Assembly (NCBI GenBank): GCA_964017045.1
Contig: OZ024809.1
Coordinates: forward strand, 11,662,307-11,726,306
Direction of reading: 5' to 3'
DNA from: Omphiscola glabra
Taxonomy: Eukaryota; Mollusca; Gastropoda; Lymnaeidae
Length of the DNA stretch: 64,000 nucleotides
Positions 20,050 to 31,371 of this stretch are shown in pieces. The notes below the pieces were generated by a model. It was not told the DNA's origin, did not search any database, and saw only the letters and a list, made by a program, of their open reading frames with translations. Within the stretch, counting starts at the first letter, position 1. Every line of letters starts with the position of its first letter. The position numbers were made by a program, and so were the translations under genes.

Positions 20050-21001
20050 GTGTCTTGTGTGGACCTTACGTGTCAGTGTCTCCTGTGACCTTAGTTGTCA
20101 GTGTCTTATGTGGACCTTACGTGTCAGTGTCTCCTGTGACCTTAGTTGTCAGTGTCTTGTGTGGACCTTGCGTGTCAATGTCTCCTGTGACCTTCGTTGT
20201 CAGTGTCTTGTGTGGACCTTACATGTCAGTGTCTCCTGTGACCTTAGCTGTCAGTGTCTTGTGTGGACCTTACATGTCAGTGTCTGCTGTGACCTTAGCT
20301 GTCAGTGTCTTATGTGGACCTTACATGTCAGTGTCTCCTGTGACCTTAGCTGACAGTGTCTTGTGTGGACCTTACATGTCAGTGTCTCCTGTGACCTTAG
20401 CCGTCAGTGTCTTGTGTGGACCTTACATGTCAGTGTCTCCTGTGACCTTAGCTGTCAGTGTCTTGTGTGGACCTTACATGTCAGTGTCTCCTGTGACCTT
20501 AGCCGTCAGTGTCTTGTGTGGACCTTACATGTCAGTGTCTCCTGTGACCTTAGCCATCATTGTCTTGTGTGGACCTTACATGTCAGTGTCTCCTGTGCCC
20601 TTAGCTGTCAGTGTCTTGTGTGGACCTTACATGTCAGTGTCTCCTGTGACCTTAGCCGTCAGTGTCTTGTGTGGACCTTACATGTCAGTGTCTCCTGTGA
20701 CCTTAGCTGTTAGTGTCTTGTGTGGACCTTACATGTCAGTGTCTCCTGTGACCTTAGCTGTCAGTGTCTTATGTGGACCTTACATGTCAGTGTCTCCTGT
20801 GACCTTAGCCGTCAGTGTTTTGTGTGGACCTTTCATGTCAATGTCTCCTATGACCTTAGCTGTCAGTGTCTTATGTGGACCTAACATGTTAATGTCTCCT
20901 GTGACCTTAGCCGTCAGTGTCTTATGTGGACCTAACATGTCAATGTCTCCTGTGACCTTAGCCGTCAATGTCTTATGTGGACCTTCGTTGTCAGTGTCTC
21001 C
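20050..21001. repeat. 51-bp tandem repeat (dimer of ~26-bp units), about 19 copies
   Basis: Unit of 51 bp: GTGTGGACCTTACATGTCAG and then TGTCTCCTGTGACCTTAGC. The halves are diverged versions of each other, and a monomeric 26-bp relative follows at 21777-21964. The period is 17 codons, so a 336-codon plus frame (20040-21050) is open, reading LCGPYMSVSPVTLAVSV; it lacks any non-repeat domain and I regard it as a by-product, though it is uninterrupted. Confidence 0.93.
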
Positions 21002-21002
21002 T

Positions 21003-21208
21003 GTTATAAGGTTTCTAGTAGCCAACATTTTAGTAAATTTCCATATTTAAAATAAAAAATAAATATTTACACTAAAAGGAAACAATATAAAAAAACATAA
21101 GTTTGATGTTAGATGCAAGTCCTTGACTGTTGCTATAACTTGAGAACCATCCTCAGAAGTGAGTCGCTTTTAATCCTGTTACCCCTCCACCTACACCCAC
21201 CCCACCTG
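21003..21208. repeat. Segmental duplication, left copy
   Basis: Shares GTTTCTAGTAGCCAACATTT, an AT-rich middle, TTGCTATAACTTGAGAACCA, CCTCAGAAGTG and CACCCACCCCACCT with 21965-22192 in the same order and orientation. Each copy follows an array of the GTGGACC type, so a unit of roughly 970 bp (array end plus flank) was duplicated in tandem. Confidence 0.85.
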
Positions 21209-21776
21209 TCGTGGTCTGTATTCTTTATAATAACTTTTAAAATAAATAGTATTATAAATATGTATATAAAGATTAAATTATTTAAAAGACAAGACGATGC
21301 CGAAGCGAGGGTTGCCAGCCTGTATTGTGGTTAATTATATCTAATGTTCCAAAGTCATTGCCAGGGCTTCGTACTATCTCACCGTGTTAAACCCGTGTGG
21401 TGTTGGTGGCAGGATCTCATGGGACTGGTCACGGACCATCAGCCATCAGCGACTACTCCCCCCATCGGTCAACATGCGCACCAGCAATCGCAACCATCGG
21501 CAACAGCAATCAGCCGGCGTCAGTGGCAGACGAGTTTCCATACAACAACGGCATATCTCGTCCCATCAAATACAAGCAGAGCCGCGGGAACGCGCTGCTA
21601 TTTTAACACAAAGTCTGGAAACAGGCAGGGGAAAGAACCCTGTGCTGTTGTCCTGGTCGTTGTTGTTTTATTTTTTAAAAATAATTGAAAGCAGTGTTTC
21701 TCAAATGATTGTGCTCAAAGGGTTTGTTGATAAAACGTGTTCAGTGATCTGGTGGTGAGGTCTGCATCTTCTGAAC
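21209..21776. other. Unique spacer between segmental duplicates
   Basis: Overlapping plus frames at 21344-21758 (69-124 codons) have Gln/Ser-rich composition and no recognisable domain. Possible but unsupported as an exon. Confidence 0.35.
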
Positions 21777-21964
21777 GTAACTGTCAATGTCTTCTGTGGA
21801 CCAATGGTGTCAATATCTCCTGTGGACCTGACATGTCAATGTCTCATGTGGACCTAACATGTCAATGTCTTCTGTGGACCTAACGTGTAAATATCTCCTG
21901 TGGACCTTACATGTCAATGTCTCCCCTGGGACCTAAGTTGTCGATGTCTTCTTTGGACCTTCCC
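21777..21964. repeat. 26-bp tandem repeat, about 7 copies
   Basis: Monomeric relative of the 51-bp array: units of TGTGGACCTAACATGTCAAT followed by GTCTYC. It lies directly left of the right segmental-duplication copy. Confidence 0.85.
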
Positions 21965-22192
21965 TGTAATCATGTTTCTAGTAGCCAACATTTGAATTGA
22001 ATAAATTGAACTATTTTAAAATAAAAAATAATAAATATTTATACTGCAAGGACATAATATATAAATAGCATAAGTCTGATATAAGCAACACGTACTTTTA
22101 TTGTTGCTATAACTTGAGAACCATCCTCAGAAGTGTGTCTCTTTCAGTCCTGTTACCCCTTGACCTACACACCCACCCCACCTAAAATGGTC
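21965..22192. repeat. Segmental duplication, right copy
   Basis: Diverged copy of 21003-21208 with small indels, including an expanded AATAAATATT stretch. Confidence 0.85.
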
Positions 22193-22263
22193 TTCTGTTG
22201 AAAATGTCAATCTGGTATAATTACGTTATCTATATGTTATCAACATGTCTATTAACTCCACAT

Positions 22264-22572
22264 AGGTGTGTGTGTGTTTGTGTGTCTCTGTATGCATGTG
22301 TGTGTATGTGAGTGTTTTTAAATGTTTGTTTGAGTGTTTGTATGTGTGTGTTTGAGTGTGTGTCTATATGTGTGTTTTTGTGTATCTGTATGTGTGTATT
22401 TTTATTTATGTGTTTGTGTGTGTTTATGTGTGTGTTATGTGTGTGTGTGTTTGTGTGTGTTTATGTGTGTGTTATGTGTGTGTGTGTCGGTATGTGTGTG
22501 TCGGTATGTGTGTCTGTTTCTGTATGTTTGTGTCTGTCCGTATGTATATATTTGTGTGTTTGTGTTTATCTG

Positions 22573-22605
<33 letters not shown>

Positions 22606-22630
22606 CTGTATGTGTGTGGGTTTGTGTCTA
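22264..22630. repeat. GT-rich microsatellite
   Basis: About 360 bp of interrupted (TG)n with TTTG, TATG and TCTG interruptions. Plus frames reading Cys/Val strings and a minus frame reading His/Thr strings are by-products; the alternating purine-pyrimidine tract has Z-DNA potential. Confidence 0.9.
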
Positions 22631-22971
22631 TGCTTTCGTTTTGCTAAGGTATTACCTTGACTCCTTATATCTTCGGTCCGCAGTGCACACTCTACAGAGC
22701 TCATGTTTGATGCACGCCTTTGTCTTACCGGGAACCTCACCTATTCAACTTAGATTATCCTAGATTATCCTATTCTGTTCAAATTATATCGGTATGTCCG
22801 AATTCAAAATAAAGCAGAGTAGTTTGCCCGTGGATAATAAAGTTTGTCCCTTGGATACCTTCCACTTTTTCCACTTCCAGGTGGGTCCTAATTTCTGTTT
22901 GAATCATCGATTCCAGTCAAATCTAGTTGGGCAAATGGAAACAGACATAATATTTTTTTTTGAAATGAAAC
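22631..22971. other. Unique spacer
   Basis: No gene seen; one short duplication of AGATTATCCT near 22752-22770. Confidence 0.45.
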
Positions 22972-23477
22972 CCCTAAACACAACCCCTAAACACAACCCC
23001 TGAACACAACCCTGAACACAACCCCTAAACACAACTCCTAAACACAACCCCTAAACACAACTCTTAAACACAACCCCTGAACACAACCCCTGAACACAAC
23101 CCCTGAACACAACCCCTGAACACAACCCCTGAACACAACCCCTGAACACAACCACTGAACACAACCACTGAACACAACACCTAAACATAACCCTTTAACA
23201 CAACCCCTAAACGCAACCCATAAACACAACCCCTAAACACAATCCTTGATCACAACCCCTGAACACAACCACTAAACACAACCACTAAACACAACCCCTG
23301 AACACAACCCCTAAACACAACCACTGAACACAACACCTAAACACAACCCCTAAACAAAATCCCTAAAAACAACCCCTGAACACAACCCCTAAACACAACC
23401 CCTAAACACAACCCCTAAACACAACCCCTAAACACAACCCCTAAACACAACCCCTAAACACAACCCCTAAACACAAA
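22972..23477. repeat. 13-bp tandem repeat, about 38 copies
   Basis: Unit CCCCTAAACACAA with a common TAAACA/TGAACA alternative. Variants are intermixed, with a homogeneous block at the right end (23390-23475). Confidence 0.93.
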
Positions 23478-24009
23478 TGTTTTTTCGTATAAATTCTTTA
23501 CATGCATTTTTGTGCGAATTAGCGATGTCTGTAATTCTTAAGAAATCATTGAGTCATATTTCATTCATCCTCAGCTGGAAAAACTGATTTTCCGGATTGG
23601 GATGGTAGAAGGGGAATTTTATCGAATGTGTTGTCATTGGCAACGGCTCTAAGTGCCAAGTCGATAGGATGACGGGAAGTCGGTCAATTAGCCTTCGGAA
23701 GATTTTTTTCAGTCACAAATGAAGACACAAGAAGAGAATTTAATATACATGATTTAAATGTATATCGCACAATTTGATATGAACAAAAATGTGTTCCTCT
23801 CTGTTCCTTATGTTCTCATGGAGTGGGCGGTGCTATGGAAGCGGAACAAAACACTAAATGGGATTCTTGTAAAGTGCGCTTCTGCGAGTCCAGTTTTGTC
23901 AGGTGTCTTTAGTACAGGTGTGAAGTTCACGCTGTGCAGACGCAATTGTTTTGGTGGGGTATTTCTGGTCTTAAAATAAATACTCAAAAAAAGGATGGTA
24001 GACTTTTTT
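23478..24009. other. Unique spacer
   Basis: A 73-codon plus frame (23758-23979) has no recognisable domain or splice context. Confidence 0.4.
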
Positions 24010-24021
24010 TTTTATCGATGT

Positions 24022-24250
24022 GTGTGAGGGGGGTATTTTGGTTTGTGGGGAGGGTGGGTGTGGTATGGGGATAGTGGGTGTGGTGTGGGCTAGATGTGTG
24101 TGTGGGGTGTCTGTGTGTGTGGGGTGTGCGTCTGTCTGTGTGAGCGTGTGTATGGGGGCGTGGGTTTGTGTGTTGAGGTGTGGGGTGGGTGTATGTTTGT
24201 GAGTGTGTTGGTGTATGGGGGTTGTGCGGGTGTGTGAGGGGGTGGATGGA
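24022..24250. repeat. G/T-rich low-complexity tract
   Basis: Irregular GTGTGGGG and GTGTGTG runs with no fixed period. Frames through it are compositional. Confidence 0.8.
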
Positions 24251-24990
24251 TGGGGGACGATTTTATATTTATCTTTTTTTTTTTGAGTGCTATAAAATCT
24301 TCTCATTCAATCGCTATTGTTGGTTTCTTTATAACAAATCACTTCCACCAAACGTCCTGCTACACCAGCTGACAATCGACATTCAGGTAACAATTTATTC
24401 TCCATATCCTTAAGCCTTACATAATACCTTGTGACGCGCCACGAAACGAAAACCAACCGCGCCATTGTTTGATGTAAGCGGTGCGCAACTCTGCAGCCTC
24501 TCGGGGTAATCCGACTTAAAACGACACCATTAGCCACGAGCAGACACCATTGGTGGACAAGGTGAGATGTTGCCTTATTGGAACAAGATAATAGGAAGTT
24601 ATTGGAGTGAGGCGAGCTGTGGCGTGAGGCGCCCCGACGGCTCTTAGTCTTAGTATTTACCCTTTTTTTTTAAAAACAAGATAAGAATAGTTGTGATGGA
24701 CCAGACTAAATCTAAATCATATTCTTTTTTTTTTTCTTTTAAATTTTACAATATATATTTTTTTTTAACTCAGCAATTAGCAGCAACATTAGCCCGGGGT
24801 GCGCAAAATAAATTTATAACAATAAATAAGCGGACAAATTTTAAAGGGATACAAATTGGCTGCTTTTTATGTGACAACGTAGCCACCTTATTTTTGAAAC
24901 GATCTCTTCTCAAACACCCCACCCCCACCCTCACCCCACACCCGTGTACATTACACATAGATGATAAGCATTGATAACCGTTGCGCTTAT
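24251..24990. other. Unique spacer
   Basis: Contains T-rich tracts and a GC-rich patch (24600-24650) but no recognised element or gene. Confidence 0.45.
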
Positions 24991-24994
24991 CCCA

Positions 24995-26340
24995 GTACTG
25001 TCGCTGTGCTGTCACAATACCCGTCGGTGTGCTATTCCGGTACCGTCGGTGTTGCTCTACCAGACCCGTCGGTGTGCTCTCCCAGATCCGTCAGCGTGCT
25101 ATCCCAGATCTGTCGGTGTGCTCTCCCAGATCTGTCGGTGTGCTCTCCTAGATCTGTCGGTGTGCTCTCCCAGATCCGTCGGTGTGCTCTCCCAGATCGG
25201 TCTACGTGCTATCCCAGATCTGTCGGTGTGCTCTCCCAGATCTGTCGGTGTGCTCTCCTAGATCTGTCGGTGTGCTCTCCCAGATCTGTCGGTGTGCTCT
25301 CCCAGATCTGTCAGTGTGCTCTACTAGATCTGTCGGTGTGCTCTCCCAGTTCTGTCGGTGTGCTCTCCCAGATCTGTCGGTGTGCTCTCCCAGATATGTC
25401 GGTGTGCTCTCCCAGATATGTCGGTGTGCTCTCCCAGATCTGTCAGTGTGCTCTCCCAGATCTGTCGGTGTGCTCTCCTAGATCTGTCGGTGTGCTCTCC
25501 CAGATCTGTCGGTGTGCTCTCCCAGATATGTCGGTGTGCTCTCCCAGATCTGTCGGTGTGCTCTCCTAGATCTGTCGGTGTGCTCTCCTAGATCTGTCGG
25601 TGTGCTCTCCCAGATCTGTCGGTGTGCTCTCCCAGATCTGTCGGTGTGCTCTCCTAGATCTGTCGGTGTGCTCTCCTAGATTAGTCGGTGTGCTCTCCTA
25701 GAACTGTCAGTGTGCTCTCCTAGATCCGTCGGTGTGCTCTCCCAGATCTGTCGGTGTGCTCTCCCAGATCTGTCGGTGTGCTCTCCCAGATCTGTCGGTG
25801 TGCTCTCCCAGATCTGTCGGTGTGCTCTCCCAGATCTGTCGGTGTGCTCTCCCAGATCTGTCGGTGTGCTCTCCCAGATCTGTCGGTGTGCTCTCCCAGA
25901 TCTGTCGGTGTGCTCTCCCAGATCTGTCGGTGTGCTCTCCCAGATCTGTCGGTGTGCTCTCCCAGATCTGTCGGTGTGCTCTCCTAGATCTGTCGGTGTG
26001 CTCTCCTAGATCCGTCGGTGTGCTCTCCTAGATCCGTCGGTGTGCTCTCCTAGATCTGTCGGTGTGCTCTCCTAGATTAGTCGGTGTGCTCTCCCAGATC
26101 TGTCGGTGTGCTCTCCTAGATCTGTCGGTGTGCTCTCCTAGATCTGTCGGTGTGCACTACCTGATCTGTCGGTGTGCTCTACCTGATCTGTCGGTGTGCT
26201 CTCCTAGATCTGTCGGTGTGCTCTCCTAGATCCTGTCGGTGTGCTCTCCTAGATCTGTCGGTGTGCTCTCCCAGATCTGTCGGTGTGCTCTCCTAGATCT
26301 GTCGGTGTGCTCTCCTAGATCTGTCGGTGTGCTCTCCCAG
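24995..26340. repeat. 22-bp tandem repeat, about 61 copies
   Basis: Unit core AGATCTGTCGGTGTGCTCTC, 22 bp with CC/CT. The left edge (to about 25080) is diverged (GTACCGTCGGTGTTGC). A homogeneous block with CTCCCAGATCTG occupies about 25740-25975, while CTCCTAGATCTG units flank it. Each unit has an AGATCT palindrome. All three plus frames are open in stretches (SVGVLSQICRCALPDL), since three units make 22 codons; not a gene. Confidence 0.96.
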
Positions 26341-26469
26341 TAACGAGGTTCCTGTATAACTATGTAATGATCAACCAGCCCCAACTCCCCCCTTTTTTTC
26401 CGTGTCTCCAAAATACATTTTCACAGATGTGGTCAGTGATTTAAAGAGTGAGACTCCTTTAATGTAAGC

Positions 26470-26515
26470 GTCACTGCTGCTCTTGTAAAAAGAGGTATCT
26501 TCAGACCCGTTAGGG
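26470..26515. repeat. 42-45-bp tandem repeat, left fragment
   Basis: Contains TCTTGTAAAAAGAGGTATCT and TCAGACCCGTTAG. The same unit continues at 27254-27370, so about 740 bp was inserted between them. Confidence 0.75.
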
Positions 26516-26712
26516 CAGCGGTTCTCAGCCTATGGGTCGCGACCCTTTAAGAGGTCGAACTCCCATTTCTCAGGGGTCGCCTAAGACCACCGGAAAACAC
26601 ATATTCTCTAATGTTATGAAGAAGAAACGAAAACAGTTTTGTGGTTGGGGGTCACCACAACATGGGGAACTGTATTAAGGGGTCGCGGCATTAGAAAGGC
26701 TGAGAGCGACTG
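26516..26712 (+). mobile_element. SPIN-like hAT MITE, copy A
   Basis: A 197-bp element starting CAGCGGTTCTCAGCCT and ending AGGCTGAGAGCGACTG. The inside has GGGTCGCCTAAGACCACCGG, GGGGGTCACCACAACATG and GGGTCGCGGCATTAG, which I recall as the non-autonomous SPIN (Space Invader) hAT consensus. Flanks CGTTAGGG (26508-26515) and CGTTATTA (26713-26720) agree in the first five bases; the right flank has become a (TTA)n run. Non-coding. Confidence 0.85.
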
Positions 26713-26740
26713 CGTTATTATTATTATTATTATTATTATG
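26713..26740. repeat. (TTA)n microsatellite
   Basis: About eight ATT repeats abutting the right end of the SPIN-like element. Confidence 0.85.
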
Positions 26741-27246
26741 GGTAGTTTTCTATAGCGTGGTACCCCAGCCTATGGCTGGGCTCACCACGCTGTACATGCA
26801 AATTAAAATGAACTTAAAAATATAAATTAAAAACCAACCATTCCATAACAATTTACATGTGAAGCCATGGACGGCACTCAGCAGCATCGTTTAACTTTCA
26901 GAGGGGGAATCAGTCAGGATAGTAAAGTTTAAAGAGGTGTGTTTTGAGTGCAGTTTTGAAGGCTGTGATGGTTGATATATTTCTGATGTGTAGTGGAAGA
27001 GAATTCCATTGTTTGGGGGCACAGTAAGAGAAAGATCTTTCACCGTATGTTTTTGTGCGAGTCTTAGGGACAGAAAGAATACGATCGTCTGCGGAGGAGC
27101 GAAGCTGTCGAAGGGGTGAATAGACAGAGAGAATTTCGGTTAGATATGAAGGGCAGGAATTCGAGAAAAAGTGGTGGCACAGAACAGAGAGTTTATAATC
27201 AATCCGTGCTTGTACAGGGAGCCAATGAAGTGAATGAAGTAGTGGT
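26741..27246. mobile_element. Unidentified dispersed-repeat relic
   Basis: About 500 bp of moderately complex sequence wedged, with the SPIN-like element, inside a 42-45-bp tandem repeat. It contains GGTACCCCAGCCTATGGCTG (a short inverted repeat), GGGGGCACAGTAAGAGAAAG, GTTTTTGTGCGAGTCTTAGG and GGGAGCCAATGAAGTGAATG. These phrases resemble, from memory, 3'-terminal parts of repeats common in invertebrate genomes, but I cannot name the family. Frames are broken by stops. Confidence 0.45.
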
Positions 27247-27253
27247 GTTAGGG

Positions 27254-27370
27254 TATCTTCAGACCCGTTAAAATTATCTCTCTTGTCTAAAGAGGTATTA
27301 TCTTCAGACCTGTTAGAATTATATCTCTTGTATAAAGAGGTATCATCGTCAGACCCGATGGAATCATCTA
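27254..27370. repeat. 42-45-bp tandem repeat, right part, about 3 copies
   Basis: Units with GTATCTTCAGACCCGTTAAA and TCTCTTGTCTAAAGAG, continuing the fragment at 26470-26515. Confidence 0.82.
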
Positions 27371-28229
27371 CATTATAATTTATTACGGAAGGGCCTATGA
27401 GATTTTAAAAAAAATACGGATGAATATGTTTATTTTTTTAATTCATCATTAACTATATGCACATATAGTGTAACATACACACGTATGAATTTTTTATTTT
27501 TAAATCAAACCCTCGACCTGATTAATCGAACAATCGTATCTCCATTTATCTCAGCGCCCGAATCAACGCGACCCACCCCCCCCCCCGCCGCCCCCGACAA
27601 GACAAAAAGACCCACATAATGGGGGATCATCCCTAACACCTAAACGAGCCCTCCGAAAATCTCATCCTCCGCATCACACGAGTTCTGCCACAGTTTGCAA
27701 AAAACACGCAAATTGAATTTAACGAAACAATGACATTAAAAAGACAAGTTTCAATAGCGGCCGTCCGACTGTGGTACGACTGTGGTCCGACATCAGACCT
27801 GCGAGATGGACACAGGGCTTAAGGTATGTTCTCGAAGCGCTAGCGTAGAACTAATGGGCTCGTCTGATAGGATTCACCGCGCCGCCCGGAGGCGCCGGTC
27901 GAGGGCCTCGTGGGGTTTTCTGTACAGGTGATTAGAACCGCGCTGTTGGTGGTGTGTGGGGGCTCCACCTACAATCTGTTGTTCGAATCAAAGTAGATGT
28001 CGTAAGAGGTTGTCGCCCCTGGGATTAATCACACAGATGACAGGGACCCGGATCGGATGAAAGGTGGGCATAATTGTGGGGGGGGGGGGGGCTGCGTTGA
28101 CAAAGGTCTGCCGCCTACAAATGTGTGTTTGTACATTTGTTGTAACTTGCCCACAATTTGAGTTGTACGGCAGCTGTCAATTATCGTCAAGACCTTCCAA
28201 ATAAAATGAATGTTAGAAAAAGCTTATTT
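27371..28229. other. Unique spacer, GC-rich at 27740-27960
   Basis: No supported exon. There is a poly-C run at about 27577-27586 and a poly-G run at about 28078-28091. The patch GGCTTAAGGTATGTTC near 27818 looks like a splice donor but has no matching reading frame. Confidence 0.4.
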
Positions 28230-28733
28230 GTTCCTACCACCCGTGTTAATGACGCATGTTCCTTTCACACATTTCAATGACGCATGTTCCTACCACCCAT
28301 GTCTCTGACGCACGTTCCTACCACCCATGTCTCTGACGCACGTTCCTACCACCCATGTCTCTGACGCACGTTCCTACCACCCATGTCTCTGACGCACGTT
28401 CCTACCACACATGTCTCTGACGCACGTTCCTACCACCCATGTCTCTGACGCACGTTCCTACCACCCATGTCTCTGACTCACGTTCCTACCACCCATGTTT
28501 CTGACGCATGTTCCTACCACCCGTGTCATTGACGCATGTTCCTACCGCCCATGTCACTGACGCATGTTCCTACCACCCATGTCACTGACGCACGTTCCTA
28601 CCACCCGTGTCACTGACGCACGTTCCTACCACCCGTGTCACTGACGCATGTTCCTACCACCCGTGTCTCTGACGCACGTTCCTACCACCCATGTCTCTGA
28701 CGCATGGTAATACCACCCATGTCACTGAAGCAG
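28230..28733. repeat. 28-bp tandem repeat, 18 copies
   Basis: Unit core GTTCCTACCACCCATGTCTC then TGACGCAC. Recurrent alternatives are CATGT/CGTGT, TCTCTG/TCACTG and GCAC/GCAT, distributed in blocks. Confidence 0.94.
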
Positions 28734-29735
28734 CTTTTGGAACTGAATATTGTGAGAATTTCTTGGGAAACAGTGCCTGTTCTTTCATTATTGTTTTATG
28801 AACAAAATATTCTTACAAAACAAATATACTGCTGCTATAACATACGTGTGTTGAGTTAGTCAATAAAACCATAATGCTTGTTAATATTTTTATGTCAGTA
28901 ATATTATAACACTGGCGAGTTTTATAAGAGGTTTGAAAAATGAGCTCGCGAGTTCTTTCCCTCCTATAGTTTGAAAGATAGCCAATCCGAGGCGGTGTCG
29001 AGGGTCCAAGAAAGAAAGCGGGCAATTGCATGACCACATCAAAGTACCACATGTATCACCACTGTGGTTATCTCCAATCAGCAATTTGTACCTGAGAGCT
29101 GCTCATAAGTTTCGTGTCAGGGAAGCGCCAACCCCCCCACCCCAAAGCTTGTATCTCGTCTAGTTACGCCAGGACGAGTCGGGGTGCTACAGAACGAAAT
29201 AAAGGGGATGACGTCTAGTGTGGTCCGGCTACCGCGTCCGCCAGGTATGGGAGCATTCATTACACTCCTTGATTTCCGTTGTCGGTGCTAAATTAGCGGT
29301 CAGAAATATGACGATTCGTTTGGGTGTGTGTGTGTGGTGCGGGGGAGGAGGGGTGGAGTTGGGGAGGAGGACAGAGATAAGCTCCCACCCACCCCAATCC
29401 AACCCTATTTCTAAAATATAGCAACCAGGACACCTGAAATAAAGTTGTTAGGACAGATGACTTGTGTTTAAAATCTTATAATAGTACATTTTAATACACG
29501 CATCGTTGCCGCCATTTTGTATGCGGGTTGTTACCAGCAAGATTAAGAATAAACTAGTTCTAGCGTCCAGTTTTTAGAATTAATATTTCCAGTTTCCGTC
29601 TTAAAAAGAATTAAAATCCTATAACATTGTATCAAAATTGTATTTCCTTTTCCATTAATTGAATTCAAGTAATTTTTTATTTACGTTTTTTTTTTAATTT
29701 GAGTTTTCTAATTTCAAATGACGACTTGTCTGAAG
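28734..29735. other. Unique spacer
   Basis: Minus frames at 28813-29084 and a plus frame at 29218-29421 lack recognisable domains. At 29509-29523 the minus strand reads CAAAATGGCGGCAACG, a strong match to a YY1-type promoter motif. Confidence 0.4.
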
Positions 29736-29874
29736 CAGCGGCTCTCAACCTATGGAAAACAGATTAGATCTATACTTATGAAGTAGCAACTAATATAATT
29801 TTGTGGTTGGGGATAACCACCACATGAGGAGCTGTGTCAACATGTCGCGGCATTGGGAAGGTTGAGAGCCGCTG
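29736..29874 (+). mobile_element. SPIN-like hAT MITE, copy B (internally deleted)
   Basis: A 139-bp copy starting CAGCGGCTCTCAACCTAT and ending AAGGTTGAGAGCCGCTG, with GTGGTTGGGGATAACCACCA inside. Most of the left half is missing relative to copy A. The 8-bp target duplication is GTCTGAAG (29728-29735) and GTCTAAAG (29875-29882), 7 of 8 identical. Confidence 0.87.
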
Positions 29875-29882
29875 GTCTAAAG

Positions 29883-30714
29883 CGTGTAACAGTTCGATGT
29901 CTGTAAAAACCATCTAACCCTTGGTGGCACTCGTACTGACAACAGCCCCGTCTGGTCGGATAATGTTTCTCTCACACTCCCCGTCACATGCACCATATGC
30001 CGGTCCCCATATTTCATTTCGCCCGTGCTGTATGCTCTCTTTCGTATCATCTGATTGAACGTGCAATCAAACATGCATAGTGTTATCTTGAATTATCATT
30101 AATTAACAAATGGGGGGCTTGTCAAGCAATTGATGTGCAAACCTCGTTATATAGAGTTAGTTAAACAAAAACAAACAAAAAAAGTTATTAGCTGCATTGT
30201 TGCGCTACACGAGAACCCTCGCCAGTCCTCGAATTAGATTAGATGAACTCACACCTCCCACAGCAAGGCGAGTAGGGTTGGGTTTTTTTTTTGATATTTT
30301 TTTTTTTATTGTAAAGTGAAAATTGTTATTAATTATATTTGGATGTTCCCGCGCTAATGCGCGTGATTTCACGTGGCGACACGGCAGGTCGTGGGTGAAT
30401 CACAGTAAAGTTTTTATTTTTTAACTATTGACCGATGACGTCATGGGGATATGGAGAAGAGAGAGAGAGAGTTAGAGGGGGGGGGGGCGCGAGGAGAACA
30501 CTTAAATGGTTTTGTTACGATTTTTATTTCACGTATTCCTCACATGCATGGAAACAAGGAACTCTCCATCAGACAGGAATGTGCTGTGCGTTGGTTGACC
30601 TTCCCCGAGGGATGGCGTGTGACCTTCACGTCGTGGGTTGAAGTCGTGGAAGTGGTGCGCGATCCTGTAGATGCCGACGGGGTGCCAGTCGGAGGTTGTT
30701 CTTTTTTTAAAAAT
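29883..30714. other. Unique spacer
   Basis: No supported gene. Contains a CRE palindrome TGACGTCA (30436-30443), a GA tract and a poly-G run at about 30477-30487. The 125-codon plus frame (30451-30828) runs into the following repeat and has no recognisable domain. Confidence 0.4.
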
Positions 30715-31155
30715 AAGTGTCAGTATGGTGTTTTAGACGTTGCTGGGCGACATCAGTATGTTTTATTTCATCCTGTAGTGACATCAGGATGTTGTACGTG
30801 TTTCTTTGGTGACATTGGGATGTTTTAGACGTTGCTGGGCGACATCAGGATGTTTTATTTCTTCCTGTAGTGACATCAGGATGTTGTATGTGTTTCTTTG
30901 GTGACATCAGGATGTTGTATGTGTTCCTTCGGTGACATCATGATGTTTTAGAAGTTTCTGAGGGGAAATCAGGATATTCTACATGTTTCTTTGGTGACAT
31001 CAGGATGTTTTATGTGTTCCTTCGGTGACATCATGATGTTTTAGAAGTTTCTGAGGGGAAATCAGGATATTCTACATGTTTCTTTGGTGACATCAGGATG
31101 TTTTATGTGTTCCTTCGGTGACATCGTGATGTTTTAGAAGTTTCTGTGGTGACTT
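30715..31155. repeat. About 31-bp tandem repeat with ~94-bp higher-order copies
   Basis: Units built on GTGACATCAGGATGTTTTAT with different linkers (TTCTTTGG, TTCCTTCGG, TTTCTGAGGGGAAATCAGG). Three linkers in fixed order form a block of about 94 bp that occurs twice with almost no difference near 30950-31140. Confidence 0.85.
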
Positions 31156-31371
31156 GTTTTTGTTTGGTTTTTTGTATTTGTTTTTTGCAAAAATGTTAAC
31201 AACGTTTACATCTTGAGTGTAAGTGACATTGCCATCATTGTTACTCTTTGACTCCACGCCAATGATGTCATGTATGGTCTGATGTTAACATATTTCTGTG
31301 ATAACTGTTTCGTTGTTGTTAACTAGCAGGGGGGGGGGGGAACGTGTTTTATGTTTAATCATTTTGTTGAA

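Noticed and set aside
20040..21050. 336-codon hydrophobic plus frame as a membrane protein
   Set aside because: It coincides with a 51-bp array, and the related 26-bp array nearby is not in the same frame logic; no unique domain.
22312..22763. Cysteine-rich proteins at the GT tract
   Set aside because: Cys/Val strings are the direct translation of (TGTGTG)n in all frames.
22972..23477. Interstitial telomeric repeat (CCCTAA-like)
   Set aside because: The unit is 13 bp (CCCCTAAACACAA) and never forms consecutive CCCTAA hexamers.
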